Positions 53,952 through 64,000 of a DNA stretch of 64,000 nucleotides are shown piece by piece. Source of the DNA: Mycolicibacterium gilvum (GTDB lineage Bacteria > Actinomycetota > Actinomycetes > Mycobacteriales > Mycobacteriaceae); contig NZ_UGQM01000001.1 of the NCBI RefSeq assembly GCF_900454025.1, positions 2,790,001 through 2,854,000 of the forward strand. The letters are read 5' to 3'. Position 1 is the stretch's first letter. Each line of letters opens with the position of its first letter. The notes beneath the pieces are model-generated. The model did no database searches, was not told the origin of the DNA, and saw only the letters and a list, made by a program, of their open reading frames with translations. The position numbers and the translations under genes are program-made.

Positions 53952-54761
53952 ATGCCCAGCCATCCGTTCGACGACGCCATCGCGTTGGAACCCACCGAGT
54001 CCCGGGGGATGTCACGAGGGCGGACGAGTCCGGACTGGGCGAACATGGTCGGGCCGTTCGGCGGGATCACCGCCGCCGTACTGCTGCGCGCCGTCGCGGT
54101 CCACCCCGACCGGGTCGGGGATCCTGTGGCGCTGACGGTCAACTACACCGCCCCCGTCCTGGACGGAACGTTCGACGTCCACCCCAGGGCCGTGCGAACG
54201 AACCGCACGAACCAGCACTGGGTGGTGGACTTGTCGCAGCAGGGCGAGGTGAAGACGAATGCGACGGCGGTGTTTGGTCTGCGTCGAGACACGTGGTCGG
54301 ACACCGAACCGTCGATGCCGGCGGCCCCGGCCCCCGAGGACATCGCACCCACCGGACTGCCCGATGCGGTGGTCTGGGCCGCCAACTACGACATGCGCTA
54401 TGTCGACGGTGGCGTACCGCGTCCCGGGGATGGGCCCGCGTCGTCGTCGACGACCACCTTGTGGACGCGTGACCGCTCGGGACGCGCCCTCGACTTCCCG
54501 GCGCTCGCCGCGATCAGCGACATCTTCTATCCCCGGGTGTTCCTGCGCCGAGGCGCCATGTCACCGGCCGGAACGATCTCGCTGACCACGTACTTCCATG
54601 TCGACGACGACGAACTCGCCTCGGCCCGAGACGATTTCGTGTTCTGCCGGGCGCACGCGAACAGGTTCGCGCGCGGCTACTTCGACCAGTCCGCCGAGAT
54701 CTGGAGCCGGTCGGGGAACCTGCTCGCATCCACCCATCAACTCGTCTACTACAGGGCCTGA
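53952..54761 (+). CDS. Thioesterase family protein (double hot-dog)
   Basis: A 269-aa protein of the acyl-CoA thioesterase-like family. The first hot-dog has GPFGGITAAVLLRAV (helix) and DPVALTVNYTAPVLDG; the second contains FPALAAISDIFYPRVF and TTYFHVDDDEL. ATG 53952 has a GAGAGGA RBS. It is unrelated in context to polA. Its 3' end is 4 bp from the intended stop of the convergent prsW-like gene. Confidence 0.88.
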   Translation: MPSHPFDDAIALEPTESRGMSRGRTSPDWANMVGPFGGITAAVLLRAVAVHPDRVGDPVALTVNYTAPVLDGTFDVHPRAVRTNRTNQHWVVDLSQQGEVKTNATAVFGLRRDTWSDTEPSMPAAPAPEDIAPTGLPDAVVWAANYDMRYVDGGVPRPGDGPASSSTTTLWTRDRSGRALDFPALAAISDIFYPRVFLRRGAMSPAGTISLTTYFHVDDDELASARDDFVFCRAHANRFARGYFDQSAEIWSRSGNLLASTHQLVYYRA

Positions 54762-54765
54762 ACCG

Positions 54766-55964
54766 TCAAGGCCTGGGCGCGTTCGGGGCGTGCGTCCAGA
54801 ATCCCGCCATCTGCTGCAGCGCCGGAGAAGCGGACCTGGCCGCGTACACGGCGTAGGTCTCCTCCTGCAAGAGAGCGACGACCCGAGCGTCGCCGAAGCC
54901 CGGTCGATGCGGTCACGGACGAACGCCAGCTCGGTCACCTGGTGGGCGAATCGGCGCACCGACTTCCCGGCCTCCTTGCCGCCGAGTCGCGTCGCCTCCG
55001 CGACCGCGTACTTGCGGGTCTGCATCGACCCCAGCCACGTCGCCTCGCTCGGAGTGATCACCGACGCGGCGACCATTCCGGGAAGCTTGGCGGCCACGAT
55101 GCGCTGCTCGCGGCGGCGGCTGTGCACGGCCAGCGCGATGGTCAACGCGAACACGGGGACCATCCAGAACACGTAGGTGCCGAAGTAGGCGCCCGCTCCC
55201 AGCAGCGACGAGCCGTTCCACATCGCGTGCAGAAGCACCGCGCCCGCATAGCCGAGCAGCAGACAGCCGGCCTTCGCCGCACCGGTGCGCCTGTGCAGGG
55301 CGAACCACACGCCGAGCGCGAACATCGTGGTGAACAGCGAGTGAGCGAACGGCCCCATGACCAGTCGCAGCGCCGCGGTGAACAGCGACTCGGCCAGGGA
55401 CTCGCCGTTGGCGATGTAGAGGATGTCCTCCAGCCAGGCGAACCCGGCGCCGACCAGGCCGGCGTACACCAGGCAGTCGGTCAGGGAATTCAGTTCCCTG
55501 CGGCGCGCGCCGGTCATCATCAACAGCAGGAACAGGCCCTTGGCGGCTTCCTCGGTCATCGGCGCACCGACGACCAGGGTGAATGCGCTCACGTCGGCGG
55601 CGTCCGGATCGAGGCCGGGATTGAGCCAGGTGTCAAGGACGACCTGCAGGATCGCCGAGACCACCACTGCCACCGAGGTGCCCCAGATGAACGCGAAGAT
55701 GAGCAGCCGTGGCGGCTCGGGTTCCCACCGGTCCAGCCACAGATAGGCGAGCACGACGACCGCCATTGCGACGCTGGACAGCACGAAGCCGACCGCGGTT
55801 CCGACCGGGTTGGCCAACGTCAGCACGATGACGATCAGGCCGGCGACCGTCCCCAGGGCGATGAGGACGCCCAACGGGGCCCCGACTGTGCGGATGCGGC
55901 GGGCGAACGGCGCGCCGTGATGGTGGAATTGATGAGGACCCCCGGGAGCGCCTGCGATGGACAC
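54766..55964 (-). pseudogene. PrsW family intramembrane protease gene with C-terminal frameshift
   Basis: A PrsW-like protein with about eight or nine helices and the family motifs MTEEAAKG, FAWLEDILY, FAHSLFTTMF and LLHAMWNG, all in one frame from GTG 55964. Near 54899-54901 (plus-strand CCC) the frame breaks. One extra base there would give 399 aa ending MAGFWTHAPNAPRP with a stop at 54766, next to the convergent thioesterase stop. Without it, translation runs on in an Arg-rich nonsense frame to 54561, inside the thioesterase gene. All catalytic motifs precede the break, so the product may still work. A sequencing error in a short homopolymer is equally possible. Confidence 0.82.
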
Positions 55965-56117
55965 GCCTGCAGATTAGCCGTTGGGGGGAGGCGGGTTTGT
56001 CCTGCATGGACACAGTCGAGTAGCCTTGACGAGTACCTGTGTGTGCAGTTCGCGGGTGCGATGAAAAGAATCCAGTAAGTGTCCCTACGATTAAACCTGT
56101 CCGGAGCAACCCACCAC

Positions 56118-57563
56118 ATGCCAAGTCCCTCCGTCACGTCTCCGCAAGTTGCCGTCAACGACATCGGCTCCGCGGAGGATTTTCTCGCCGCCATCGACAA
56201 GACCATCAAATACTTCAACGATGGCGACATCGTCGAAGGGACCATCGTCAAGGTTGACCGCGACGAAGTCTTGCTCGACATCGGCTACAAGACCGAAGGC
56301 GTCATCCCTTCCCGCGAACTCTCGATCAAGCACGACGTCGACCCCAATGAGGTTGTGTCCGTCGGCGACGAGGTCGAAGCGCTGGTCCTCACCAAAGAGG
56401 ACAAAGAAGGCCGCCTCATCCTGTCCAAGAAGCGCGCACAGTACGAGCGCGCCTGGGGCACCATCGAAGAGCTCAAGGAAAAGGACGAGGCCGTCAAGGG
56501 CACCGTCATCGAGGTCGTCAAGGGCGGCCTGATCCTCGACATCGGCCTGCGCGGCTTCCTGCCCGCATCGTTGGTCGAGATGCGTCGTGTCCGCGATCTG
56601 CAGCCGTACATCGGCAAGGAGATCGAGGCCAAGATCATCGAGCTCGACAAGAACCGCAACAACGTGGTGCTCTCGCGCCGTGCCTGGCTGGAGCAGACCC
56701 AGTCCGAGGTGCGCAGCGAATTCCTCAACCAGCTCACCAAGGGCGCCATCCGCAAGGGTGTCGTGTCGTCGATCGTCAACTTCGGCGCGTTCGTCGATCT
56801 CGGCGGCGTCGACGGCCTGGTGCACGTCTCCGAGCTGTCCTGGAAGCACATCGACCACCCGTCCGAGGTCGTCCAGGTGGGCGACGAGGTCACCGTCGAG
56901 GTGCTCGACGTCGACATGGACCGCGAGCGGGTTTCGCTGTCGCTCAAGGCAACTCAGGAAGACCCGTGGCGTCACTTCGCCCGCACCCACGCGATCGGCC
57001 AGATCGTGCCGGGCAAGGTCACCAAGCTGGTGCCGTTCGGTGCGTTCGTCCGTGTCGAAGAGGGCATCGAGGGTCTGGTGCACATCTCCGAGCTGTCCGA
57101 GCGCCACGTCGAGGTTCCGGACCAGGTGGTCCAGGTCGGCGACGACGCGATGGTCAAGGTCATCGACATCGACCTGGAGCGTCGCCGCATCTCGCTGAGC
57201 CTCAAGCAGGCCAACGAGGACTACTCCGAGGAGTTCGAGGCCTGGAAGTACGGCATGGCCGACAGCTACGACGACCAGGGCAACTACATCTTCCCCGAGG
57301 GCTTCGACGCCGACACCAACGAGTGGCTCGAAGGCTTCGAGAAGCAGCGTGACGAGTGGGAGGCCCGGTACGCCGAGGCCGAGCGTCGCCACAAGATGCA
57401 CACCGCGCAGATGGAGAAGTTCGCCGCTGCCGAGGCCGAGGAAGCCGCCAAGCCGGCGTCGTCCAACGGTTCCTCGCGCTCTGAGGAGTCCTCGGGCGGT
57501 GGATCGCTGGCCAGCGATGCACAGTTGGCTGCGCTGCGCGAGAAGCTCGCAGGCAACGCCTAA
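56118..57563 (+). CDS. rpsA: 30S ribosomal protein S1
   Basis: RpsA (481 aa) has four S1 RNA-binding domains, at about residues 30-105, 120-190, 205-280 and 290-365, each with patterns like GDIVEGTIVKV and GAFVDLGGVDGLVHVSEL. A Glu-rich C-terminal tail ends SDAQLAALREKLAGNA, as in M. tuberculosis RpsA (AREKLAGSA-like). ATG 56118 (MPSPSVTSPQ) matches known mycobacterial N-termini; the frame is open from 56079. The 153-bp region upstream has no other gene and presumably holds the promoter and leader. Confidence 0.97.
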   Translation: MPSPSVTSPQVAVNDIGSAEDFLAAIDKTIKYFNDGDIVEGTIVKVDRDEVLLDIGYKTEGVIPSRELSIKHDVDPNEVVSVGDEVEALVLTKEDKEGRLILSKKRAQYERAWGTIEELKEKDEAVKGTVIEVVKGGLILDIGLRGFLPASLVEMRRVRDLQPYIGKEIEAKIIELDKNRNNVVLSRRAWLEQTQSEVRSEFLNQLTKGAIRKGVVSSIVNFGAFVDLGGVDGLVHVSELSWKHIDHPSEVVQVGDEVTVEVLDVDMDRERVSLSLKATQEDPWRHFARTHAIGQIVPGKVTKLVPFGAFVRVEEGIEGLVHISELSERHVEVPDQVVQVGDDAMVKVIDIDLERRRISLSLKQANEDYSEEFEAWKYGMADSYDDQGNYIFPEGFDADTNEWLEGFEKQRDEWEARYAEAERRHKMHTAQMEKFAAAEAEEAAKPASSNGSSRSEESSGGGSLASDAQLAALREKLAGNA

Positions 57564-57574
57564 ACAGTCCCGAC

Positions 57575-57609
57575 CGAAGGCCCCGGCTCATGACGAGTCG
57601 GGGCCTTCG
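57575..57609 (+). terminator. Terminator after rpsA
   Basis: CGAAGGCCCCGGCTC pairs with GAGTCGGGGCCTTCG (one mismatch) across a 5-nt loop, 12 bases after the rpsA stop. It has no U-run, the usual mycobacterial form. Confidence 0.8.
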
Positions 57610-57641
57610 TCGTTGCGCGCTCATGTGCACATATCGCTTTT

Positions 57642-57656
57642 TGACAATGATTTTCA
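57642..57656. promoter_or_regulatory. Zur (FurB)-like zinc box before aztD
   Basis: TGACAAT-G-ATTTTCA is a 7-1-7 palindrome with one mismatch. On the other strand the extended sequence reads TAATGAAAATCATTGTCA, close to the mycobacterial Zur core TGAAAATNATTTTCA. It overlaps a good -35 (TTGACA, 57641-57646), so zinc-loaded Zur would block the promoter. The site is 22 bases before the GTG. Confidence 0.75.
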
Positions 57657-57677
57657 TTAGAGGGTTGGATCATCGTC

Positions 57678-58904
57678 GTGACGACGACAACCCGACTCCT
57701 TACCCTCTTCTCTGCCGCTCTGCTCGGCGCCGGCTGCGCGGCCACCGAGACCGCGCCGACCGACAGTGCAGCCCCGACGAGCGCCGAGGCCGCACCGACG
57801 GAGGAATCCTCGGCGACGCCGCGCCTGGCGCTGAGCTACGACGGCGGGGTACTGGTCCTCGATGCCGGCACGCTGCACCAGGTCGCCGACATCCCGGTCG
57901 ACGGGTTCGTCCGGCTCAATTCGGCCGCCGACGGACGGCACGTGCTGGTGTCGCAGACCGACGGCTTCGCGGTCCTCGATCTGGGGACCTGGACGGACTC
58001 CCACGGCGATCACGGACATCACTACACCGCTCCGCCGGCGATGACCGACCTGCGATTCGGCGGTGCCGAGCCCGGCCATGTCGTCGCGCACGACGAGCGG
58101 CTGACCCTGTTCAGCGACGGCACCGGAGCCGTCGACGTGGTCGACCCGCACGAACTGCTCGACGGTGAGGGCGTTGCGACAACGGTCGTCACGACGACGC
58201 CTCACCACGGTGTCGCGGTGGCGCGGAAGGACGGCACCGTGGTGCTCAGCGTCGGTGACGAGGACGGGCGCAGCGGACTGGAGATCCGGGATGCCGCGGG
58301 CGGCCGGATCGCCGTCAACGACCAGTGCCCGGGACTGCACGGCGAAGCGGCTGCCGCCGGAGGCGCGCTGACGTTCGGCTGTGAGGACGGCCTGTTGATC
58401 GTGCGTGGCAACGACATTCAGAAGATCCCGAGCCCCGACCCGTACGGACGAATCGGAAACCAGGCGGGTAGTGAGGAGTCGGTCGTGGTGCTCGGCGATT
58501 ACAAGACCGATCCGGATGCCGAACTCGAACGGCCACAACGCTTCACGTTGACCGACACCCGCACGGGGGCGCTGCGGGTGGTCCCGCTGGACGCCAGCTA
58601 CAGCTTCCGCTCGCTGGACCGTGGGCCACGCGGCGAAGCGGTCATCCTGGGCACCGACGGTGCGTTGCACGTGTTCGACCCCGTCAGCGCCCAGCGCCTC
58701 GCCCACGTGCCCGTCGTCGAGCCGTGGACCGAGCCGGATGAATGGCAGTCGCCGATGCCGAACCTGCATGTGCAGGGCGACGTGGCCTACGTCAGCGATC
58801 CCGGCACTCGGCGCGTGGTGGCGGTCAACCTCTCCGACGGCGCCGTCCTCGCCGAGACCACCCTGGCCCATCCGACGATCGAACTGACTGGTGTCGAGGG
58901 CTGA
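57678..58904 (+). CDS. aztD: Zinc metallochaperone AztD-like lipoprotein
   Basis: A 408-aa lipoprotein: the signal peptide ends LLGAGC (Cys20), then a Thr/Ala/Glu-rich linker, then a beta-propeller-like repeat domain. A metal-binding loop DSHGDHGHHY lies near residues 107-116, and further His pairs (TTPHHG) are seen. This matches the AztD periplasmic zinc chaperone family, which hands Zn to the AztC binding protein of an ABC importer. No aztABC genes are near, so it is an orphan in this window. Start GTG 57678 follows the Zur-like box. Confidence 0.85.
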   Translation: MTTTTRLLTLFSAALLGAGCAATETAPTDSAAPTSAEAAPTEESSATPRLALSYDGGVLVLDAGTLHQVADIPVDGFVRLNSAADGRHVLVSQTDGFAVLDLGTWTDSHGDHGHHYTAPPAMTDLRFGGAEPGHVVAHDERLTLFSDGTGAVDVVDPHELLDGEGVATTVVTTTPHHGVAVARKDGTVVLSVGDEDGRSGLEIRDAAGGRIAVNDQCPGLHGEAAAAGGALTFGCEDGLLIVRGNDIQKIPSPDPYGRIGNQAGSEESVVVLGDYKTDPDAELERPQRFTLTDTRTGALRVVPLDASYSFRSLDRGPRGEAVILGTDGALHVFDPVSAQRLAHVPVVEPWTEPDEWQSPMPNLHVQGDVAYVSDPGTRRVVAVNLSDGAVLAETTLAHPTIELTGVEG

Positions 58905-58928
58905 GCGGGCGGCTGACACACTGGTGCG

Positions 58929-60161
58929 GTGCTGCGCATTGGATTGACCGGAGGAATCGGAGCGGGCAAGTCGACGGTGTCGGCGACGTTCAGTGAGCTG
59001 GGGGCCGTCGTCGTCGACGGCGATGTGATCGCCCGCGAGGTGGTCGAACCGGGCACCGAGGGGCTAGCGAAGCTCGTCGAGGCCTTCGGCGACGGGATCC
59101 TGCGGTCCGACGGCTCCCTCGACCGCCCGGCGCTGGCGGCGATCGCGTTCAGTGACGACGAAAAGCGTACGACGCTGAACGGGATCGTGCATCCTCTTGT
59201 GGCGCAACGGCGTTCGGATCTCATCGCCGCTGCACGCGAGGCCGCGGAGAATCCGGTGATCGTCGAGGACATCCCGCTGCTCGTGGAATCCCAGATGGCC
59301 CCGATGTTTCCGCTCGTGATCATCGTCCACGCCGACCCCGAAGTGAGGGTCAAGCGGCTCATCGAGCATCGCAACTTCTCGGAGGAGGATGCCCGCGCAC
59401 GCATCGCGGCGCAGGCTACCGAGGAGCAGCGCCGCGCGGTTGCCGATGTGTGGCTGGACAATTCGGGCAGCGCCGGCGAGCTGGTCGAGAAGGCACGCGA
59501 CCTGTGGCACGGGAGGATCCGCCCGTTCGCCCACAACCTCGCGGCGGGGGAACCCGCGCGCACGGACGCCCGCCCGGTGCCGGCGGATCCGCAGTGGGCC
59601 GCACAGGCTCAGCGGATCCTGGCCCGCCTGCGCACCGCGTGCGGGCACCGCGCGGTGCGGGTCGACCACATCGGCTCGACGGCTGTCCCGGATCTGGACG
59701 CCAAGGACGTCATCGACGTCCAGGTCACGGTCGAGTCGCTCGATGTCGCCGACGAACTGACCGACGCGCTGCAGGCGGCCGGCTACGTCCGGACCCAGAT
59801 CACAGGGGATGTGGCCAAGCCGGATGCCCGCAGCACCGCGTCGCCGTTCGACCACTCCGACGACGCCGCGCACTGGGCGAAGAGACTGTTCTGCTCGGCG
59901 GATCCTGGACGTCCGACGAACGTGCACGTGCGTGTCGACGGATGGCCGAATCAGCAGTTCGCTCTGCTGTTCGTCGACTGGCTCACCAACAATCCGGCGG
60001 TGCGCACCGAGTACGCCGACCTCAAACGGCGGGTGGCTGCCGAGGATCATCCGACGACCGGCGCGCACGCCAACGCCAAGGAGCCGTGGTTTCTCGACGC
60101 CTACCGCAGGGCATGGCAGTGGGCCGACACCACCGGGTGGCGGCCGGCCGGACCTCGCTAG
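58929..60161 (+). CDS. coaE: Dephospho-CoA kinase fused to GrpB/UPF0157 domain
   Basis: CoaE performs the last step of coenzyme A synthesis. The kinase domain (residues 1-200) has P-loop GGIGAGKST, DGDVIAREVV and the LID region LIEHRNFSEEDARARIAAQ. Residues 215-400 form a GrpB-like UPF0157 domain (DHIGSTAVPDLDAKDVIDVQV), a fusion known from mycobacterial CoaE. Length is 410 aa, close to 407 in M. tuberculosis. GTG 58929 is the start. The 3' end overlaps a convergent secreted-protein gene by 4 bp. Confidence 0.96.
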   Translation: MLRIGLTGGIGAGKSTVSATFSELGAVVVDGDVIAREVVEPGTEGLAKLVEAFGDGILRSDGSLDRPALAAIAFSDDEKRTTLNGIVHPLVAQRRSDLIAAAREAAENPVIVEDIPLLVESQMAPMFPLVIIVHADPEVRVKRLIEHRNFSEEDARARIAAQATEEQRRAVADVWLDNSGSAGELVEKARDLWHGRIRPFAHNLAAGEPARTDARPVPADPQWAAQAQRILARLRTACGHRAVRVDHIGSTAVPDLDAKDVIDVQVTVESLDVADELTDALQAAGYVRTQITGDVAKPDARSTASPFDHSDDAAHWAKRLFCSADPGRPTNVHVRVDGWPNQQFALLFVDWLTNNPAVRTEYADLKRRVAAEDHPTTGAHANAKEPWFLDAYRRAWQWADTTGWRPAGPR

Positions 60162-60703
60162 GTCGGCGGCGCCGGCGGTGGCGGCTGGTCGGGTGGAGGT
60201 GCGAGCGAATCGGTGGCCATAGGACCGGGCGCGGCGCCCACCGGCGCCTCGCACGTCAGAGCACCGTAGTCGGGGTCTTCACGCTGGGGCAGCACCCGCG
60301 GTGCGATGAAGTCGTCGGCCTGGGCCACGAGCTTGTCGTCGATCAGGATCTCGCAGTGCAGGTTCGCCGAATACGGCCACTCGATGGACACCCGCATGTT
60401 CGCGACCTGGGATTCGGGCAGGACGGTCATCGCCTCGAACACCCGACCGGGGACCATCGTCGGGTTCGCCCCCTGGATCTTGTCGCCTTCGGCCCGGTAG
60501 GTGATCGACGCGCCGCGCGACACCCCGTCGACGCGGGCGCGGTAGGTGATGTTGCGCAGGATTTCGGGCGCCTGCGCCTCGACCTCGGGTTGCGGGTCGG
60601 GCTGGGCCGGGGCGGGGGCGGCAGAGGCCAGCAGACCCGCGGCGCCCAGCACCGCGGCACCGAGCGTCGCTCCGGCGGTACGCACACGTCTCGTCGCACT
60701 CAC
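60158..60703 (-). CDS. Secreted protein with proline-rich C-terminus
   Basis: A 181-aa exported protein: a basic N-terminus (SATRRVRTAG), a hydrophobic core and an AxA-type site (PAPAQ) near residue 34. The mature region (EILRNITYRARVDGVSRGASITYRA) looks like a compact beta domain and includes two cysteines (LHCEI, LTCEA) that could form a disulfide. It ends in a Pro run. I recognise it only as a mycobacterial secreted protein without known role. Confidence 0.8.
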   Translation of the reverse strand: MSATRRVRTAGATLGAAVLGAAGLLASAAPAPAQPDPQPEVEAQAPEILRNITYRARVDGVSRGASITYRAEGDKIQGANPTMVPGRVFEAMTVLPESQVANMRVSIEWPYSANLHCEILIDDKLVAQADDFIAPRVLPQREDPDYGALTCEAPVGAAPGPMATDSLAPPPDQPPPPAPPT

Positions 60704-60712
60704 AGCAGGAGT

Positions 60713-61291
60713 CTATGTGTCTCGCCACGTCAGGACCATGCCGTTGCTCGCAAGCCACCTGTGCAGGTCGTAGTCGTGGCGGGCCAGCGCGTCCACGGTG
60801 TCCACCGCAACGTGCACCGCGCGCCGGCCCGCGTCGTGGGAAAGCAGTCCGGCGCCGACCGCGGCGAGTAGCTCATCGACATCGGTGAGCTGCACTCCGT
60901 GGCCTGTGCGCAGCACCAGATCGAGATAGTGGTCCTCGCCGGACCAGCGGTCTCCGTCGCGGGTGTAGTCACCGACGTCGAGGTAGAAGTCCTGGTCGCG
61001 TTCGTGGCCGGGATTGAAGTGGAACACCGTCACACGCAGGTGCAGAGCGGGCAGCAGCCAGGATTCGAGGTAATGGAACTGGGCACGGCCCGGTGTGGGC
61101 CGTGCCATGTAGAGCCCCCAGGGCCGCACCTCGTAGATGTCGACGGCGCGCTCGATGCCCTTCGGATCGGTGTTGGTGCGTGCCGCGACGTCGAAGGTCT
61201 CGCGTTTGGGCGGATGGATGTGCGCGGGAGGGTCGATGAGCCCAGGATAAGGCCTGGCAGAGGGGTGCGGGGCACGTGCGGAACAGAACAT
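60713..61291 (-). CDS. DUF402 domain protein (Rv1632c type)
   Basis: A 192-aa protein; the DUF402 core begins at [20 protein letters not shown] and includes [23 protein letters not shown] and [11 protein letters not shown]402 proteins include metal-dependent nucleoside diphosphatases; the Asp/Glu cluster here would suit that, but activity is inferred. ATG 61291 gives the N-terminus; the open frame to 62320 is a uvrB antisense shadow. It diverges from uvrB with 27 bp between starts. Confidence 0.87.
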   Translation of the reverse strand: MFCSARAPHPSARPYPGLIDPPAHIHPPKRETFDVAARTNTDPKGIERAVDIYEVRPWGLYMARPTPGRAQFHYLESWLLPALHLRVTVFHFNPGHERDQDFYLDVGDYTRDGDRWSGEDHYLDLVLRTGHGVQLTDVDELLAAVGAGLLSHDAGRRAVHVAVDTVDALARHDYDLHRWLASNGMVLTWRDT

Positions 61292-61312
61292 GTCGGCGCC
61301 GGGTTCTACCCT
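61290..61312 (+). promoter_or_regulatory. RecA-NDp/PafBC-like promoter of uvrB
   Basis: ATGTCGGCG, an 8-base spacer, then TACCCT. It matches TTGTCRGTG-N8-TANNNT at 7 of 9 upstream bases and has a correct -10. The -10 ends 6 bases before ATG 61319, so the mRNA would be leaderless. This fits a DNA-repair gene induced independently of LexA. Confidence 0.6.
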
Positions 61313-61318
61313 GTGAAC

Positions 61319-63478
<2,160 letters not shown>

Positions 63479-63602
63479 GGTGACCGACAAAATGGCGTCG
63501 GTGCGCCGTGGGCTTGCCGCGCCCGCGGGCCCGGACGGTTAACGATCAGGCCGATCGGAAACCTGGCCCGTTCGGTCGGGGTCCGGCAGGGTGGCGTGCA
63601 GT

Positions 63603-63673
63603 GCGGGTGTGGCTGAGTGGCTAGGCACCGGCCTGCAAAGCCGTTCACACGGGTTCGAATCCCGTCACTCGCT
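63603..63673 (+). tRNA. tRNA-Cys (GCA)
   Basis: A 71-nt cloverleaf. Acceptor GCGGGTG pairs with CACTCGC (one G-T). The anticodon loop CTGCAAA gives GCA. T-arm is ACGGG-TTCGAAT-CCCGT, and discriminator U is the cysteine identity base. CCA is not encoded. The 124 bp between uvrB and this tRNA holds nothing else recognisable. Confidence 0.92.
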
Positions 63674-63693
63674 CGCACGATCGACGCGCACGA

Positions 63694-63728
63694 AAGGGCC
63701 GTCCCACCCGATGGATGGGACGGCCCTT
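63694..63728. terminator. Terminator after tRNA-Cys
   Basis: AAGGGCCGTCCCA pairs perfectly with TGGGACGGCCCTT (13 bp, 9-nt loop). Being symmetrical and placed between the tRNA and the convergent gene at 63753, it could end transcription from both sides. Confidence 0.82.
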
Positions 63729-63752
63729 CGCTGTGTCTACGAGCCGCGTCGA

Positions 63753-64000
63753 TTACAAGCGGACGAACACGCCGGTGTCGCCGTTCCACACGCCCCACGC
63801 ACTGAGGTCGGGGTTCCAGACGACTGCCAGGCCCTCGGCCCAATCCGGCAGCTCAGGCTGCAGCGGCGCGCCTTCGGGCGGCAGCACCGGGGTGATCACC
63901 CACACGGGGGTCTCCGGCAGCGTGATGACGTTCTGCGGCATCGGCCCGCCGTGTCCCGGAGGCGGCAGGTAGCCGAGTCCCGGAGGCAGCGGCGTGCCCG
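63753..64000 (-). CDS. Proline-rich hypothetical protein, 5' end outside window
   Basis: The minus-strand frame is open from the window edge to a TAA at 63753. The visible 81 or so residues are Pro/Gly-rich at first (TPLPPGLGYLPPPG), then PQNVITLPETPVWVITPVLP and a tail rich in Trp (NPDLSAWGVWNGDTGVFVRL). ATG 63941 could be an internal start, but the matching Pro-rich stretch upstream suggests the gene begins beyond 64000. I do not recognise a function; it resembles short mycobacterial proteins with a Trp/Pro C-terminal motif. Confidence 0.6.
   Translation of the reverse strand, partial: GTPLPPGLGYLPPPGHGGPMPQNVITLPETPVWVITPVLPPEGAPLQPELPDWAEGLAVVWNPDLSAWGVWNGDTGVFVRL

Overview
The window is high-GC chromosomal DNA from a fast-growing mycobacterium (Mycolicibacterium/Mycobacterium type). 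Protein sequences and gene order match the M. tuberculosis Rv1599-Rv1633 segment (hisD...hisI, trpE-trpC-trpB-trpA-lgt, pyk, tesB, cydABDC, adenylate cyclase, pdtaR, polA, rpsA, coaE, uvrB). Inserted into that backbone are genes typical of fast growers: gltBD, amino-acid ABC transporters, a Dps, a liv cluster and a zinc chaperone. Species cannot be named from sequence reading alone. Gene packing is very dense, with many 4-bp ATGA/GTGA overlaps and GTG/TTG starts. No gene-free stretch exceeds 300 bp. No phage, IS element or CRISPR array was seen.

Layout. 1-6.5 kb: histidine operon hisD-hisC-hisB-hisH-priA-impA-hisF-hisI. 6.5-7.8 kb: minus-strand pair of a Bcp peroxiredoxin and an orphan ABC ATPase. 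7.8-15.4 kb: tryptophan operon trpE-(membrane protein)-trpC-trpB-trpA running into lgt. Lgt carries a roughly 560-residue acidic repetitive tail. There is no trpF, which fits a bifunctional PriA. 15.4-17.8 kb: a DUF222/HNH endonuclease with apparent DNA-damage promoter elements, a TM2 protein and a DUF2752 protein. 17.9-26.3 kb: gltB-gltD, pyk, tesB. 26.3-33.1 kb (minus): HdeD-like protein, cydA-cydB-cydD-cydC and a DUF4190 protein. 33.3-39.5 kb: polar amino-acid ABC transporter, a MacS-like kinase with a LuxR-type regulator, and a DUF2339 protein. 39.5-42.1 kb: dps, a membrane adenylate cyclase, tRNA-Leu and pdtaR. 42.3-47.4 kb: branched-chain amino-acid transporter. 47.5-51.1 kb: DUF167, a thiolase-like/DUF35 pair and a divergent hydrolase/LysR pair. 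51.1-64 kb: polA, thioesterase, a frameshifted PrsW-like gene, rpsA, an AztD-like zinc chaperone, coaE, a secreted protein, DUF402, uvrB, tRNA-Cys and a gene cut by the window edge.

Most of the window is amino-acid and energy metabolism plus DNA and RNA housekeeping. The less ordinary material is regulatory or evolutionary: LexA- and RecA-NDp/PafBC-like elements at the HNH gene and uvrB; a Zur-like box before an orphan aztD; a Fur-like palindrome over the dps promoter; a DosR-like box before cydA; a class-I-shaped tRNA with a Leu anticodon; the Lgt tail; a one-base frameshift in prsW; a shortened CydC ATPase domain; and a thiolase gene with codon use unlike its neighbours. I did not find a convincing wholly new multi-gene system.
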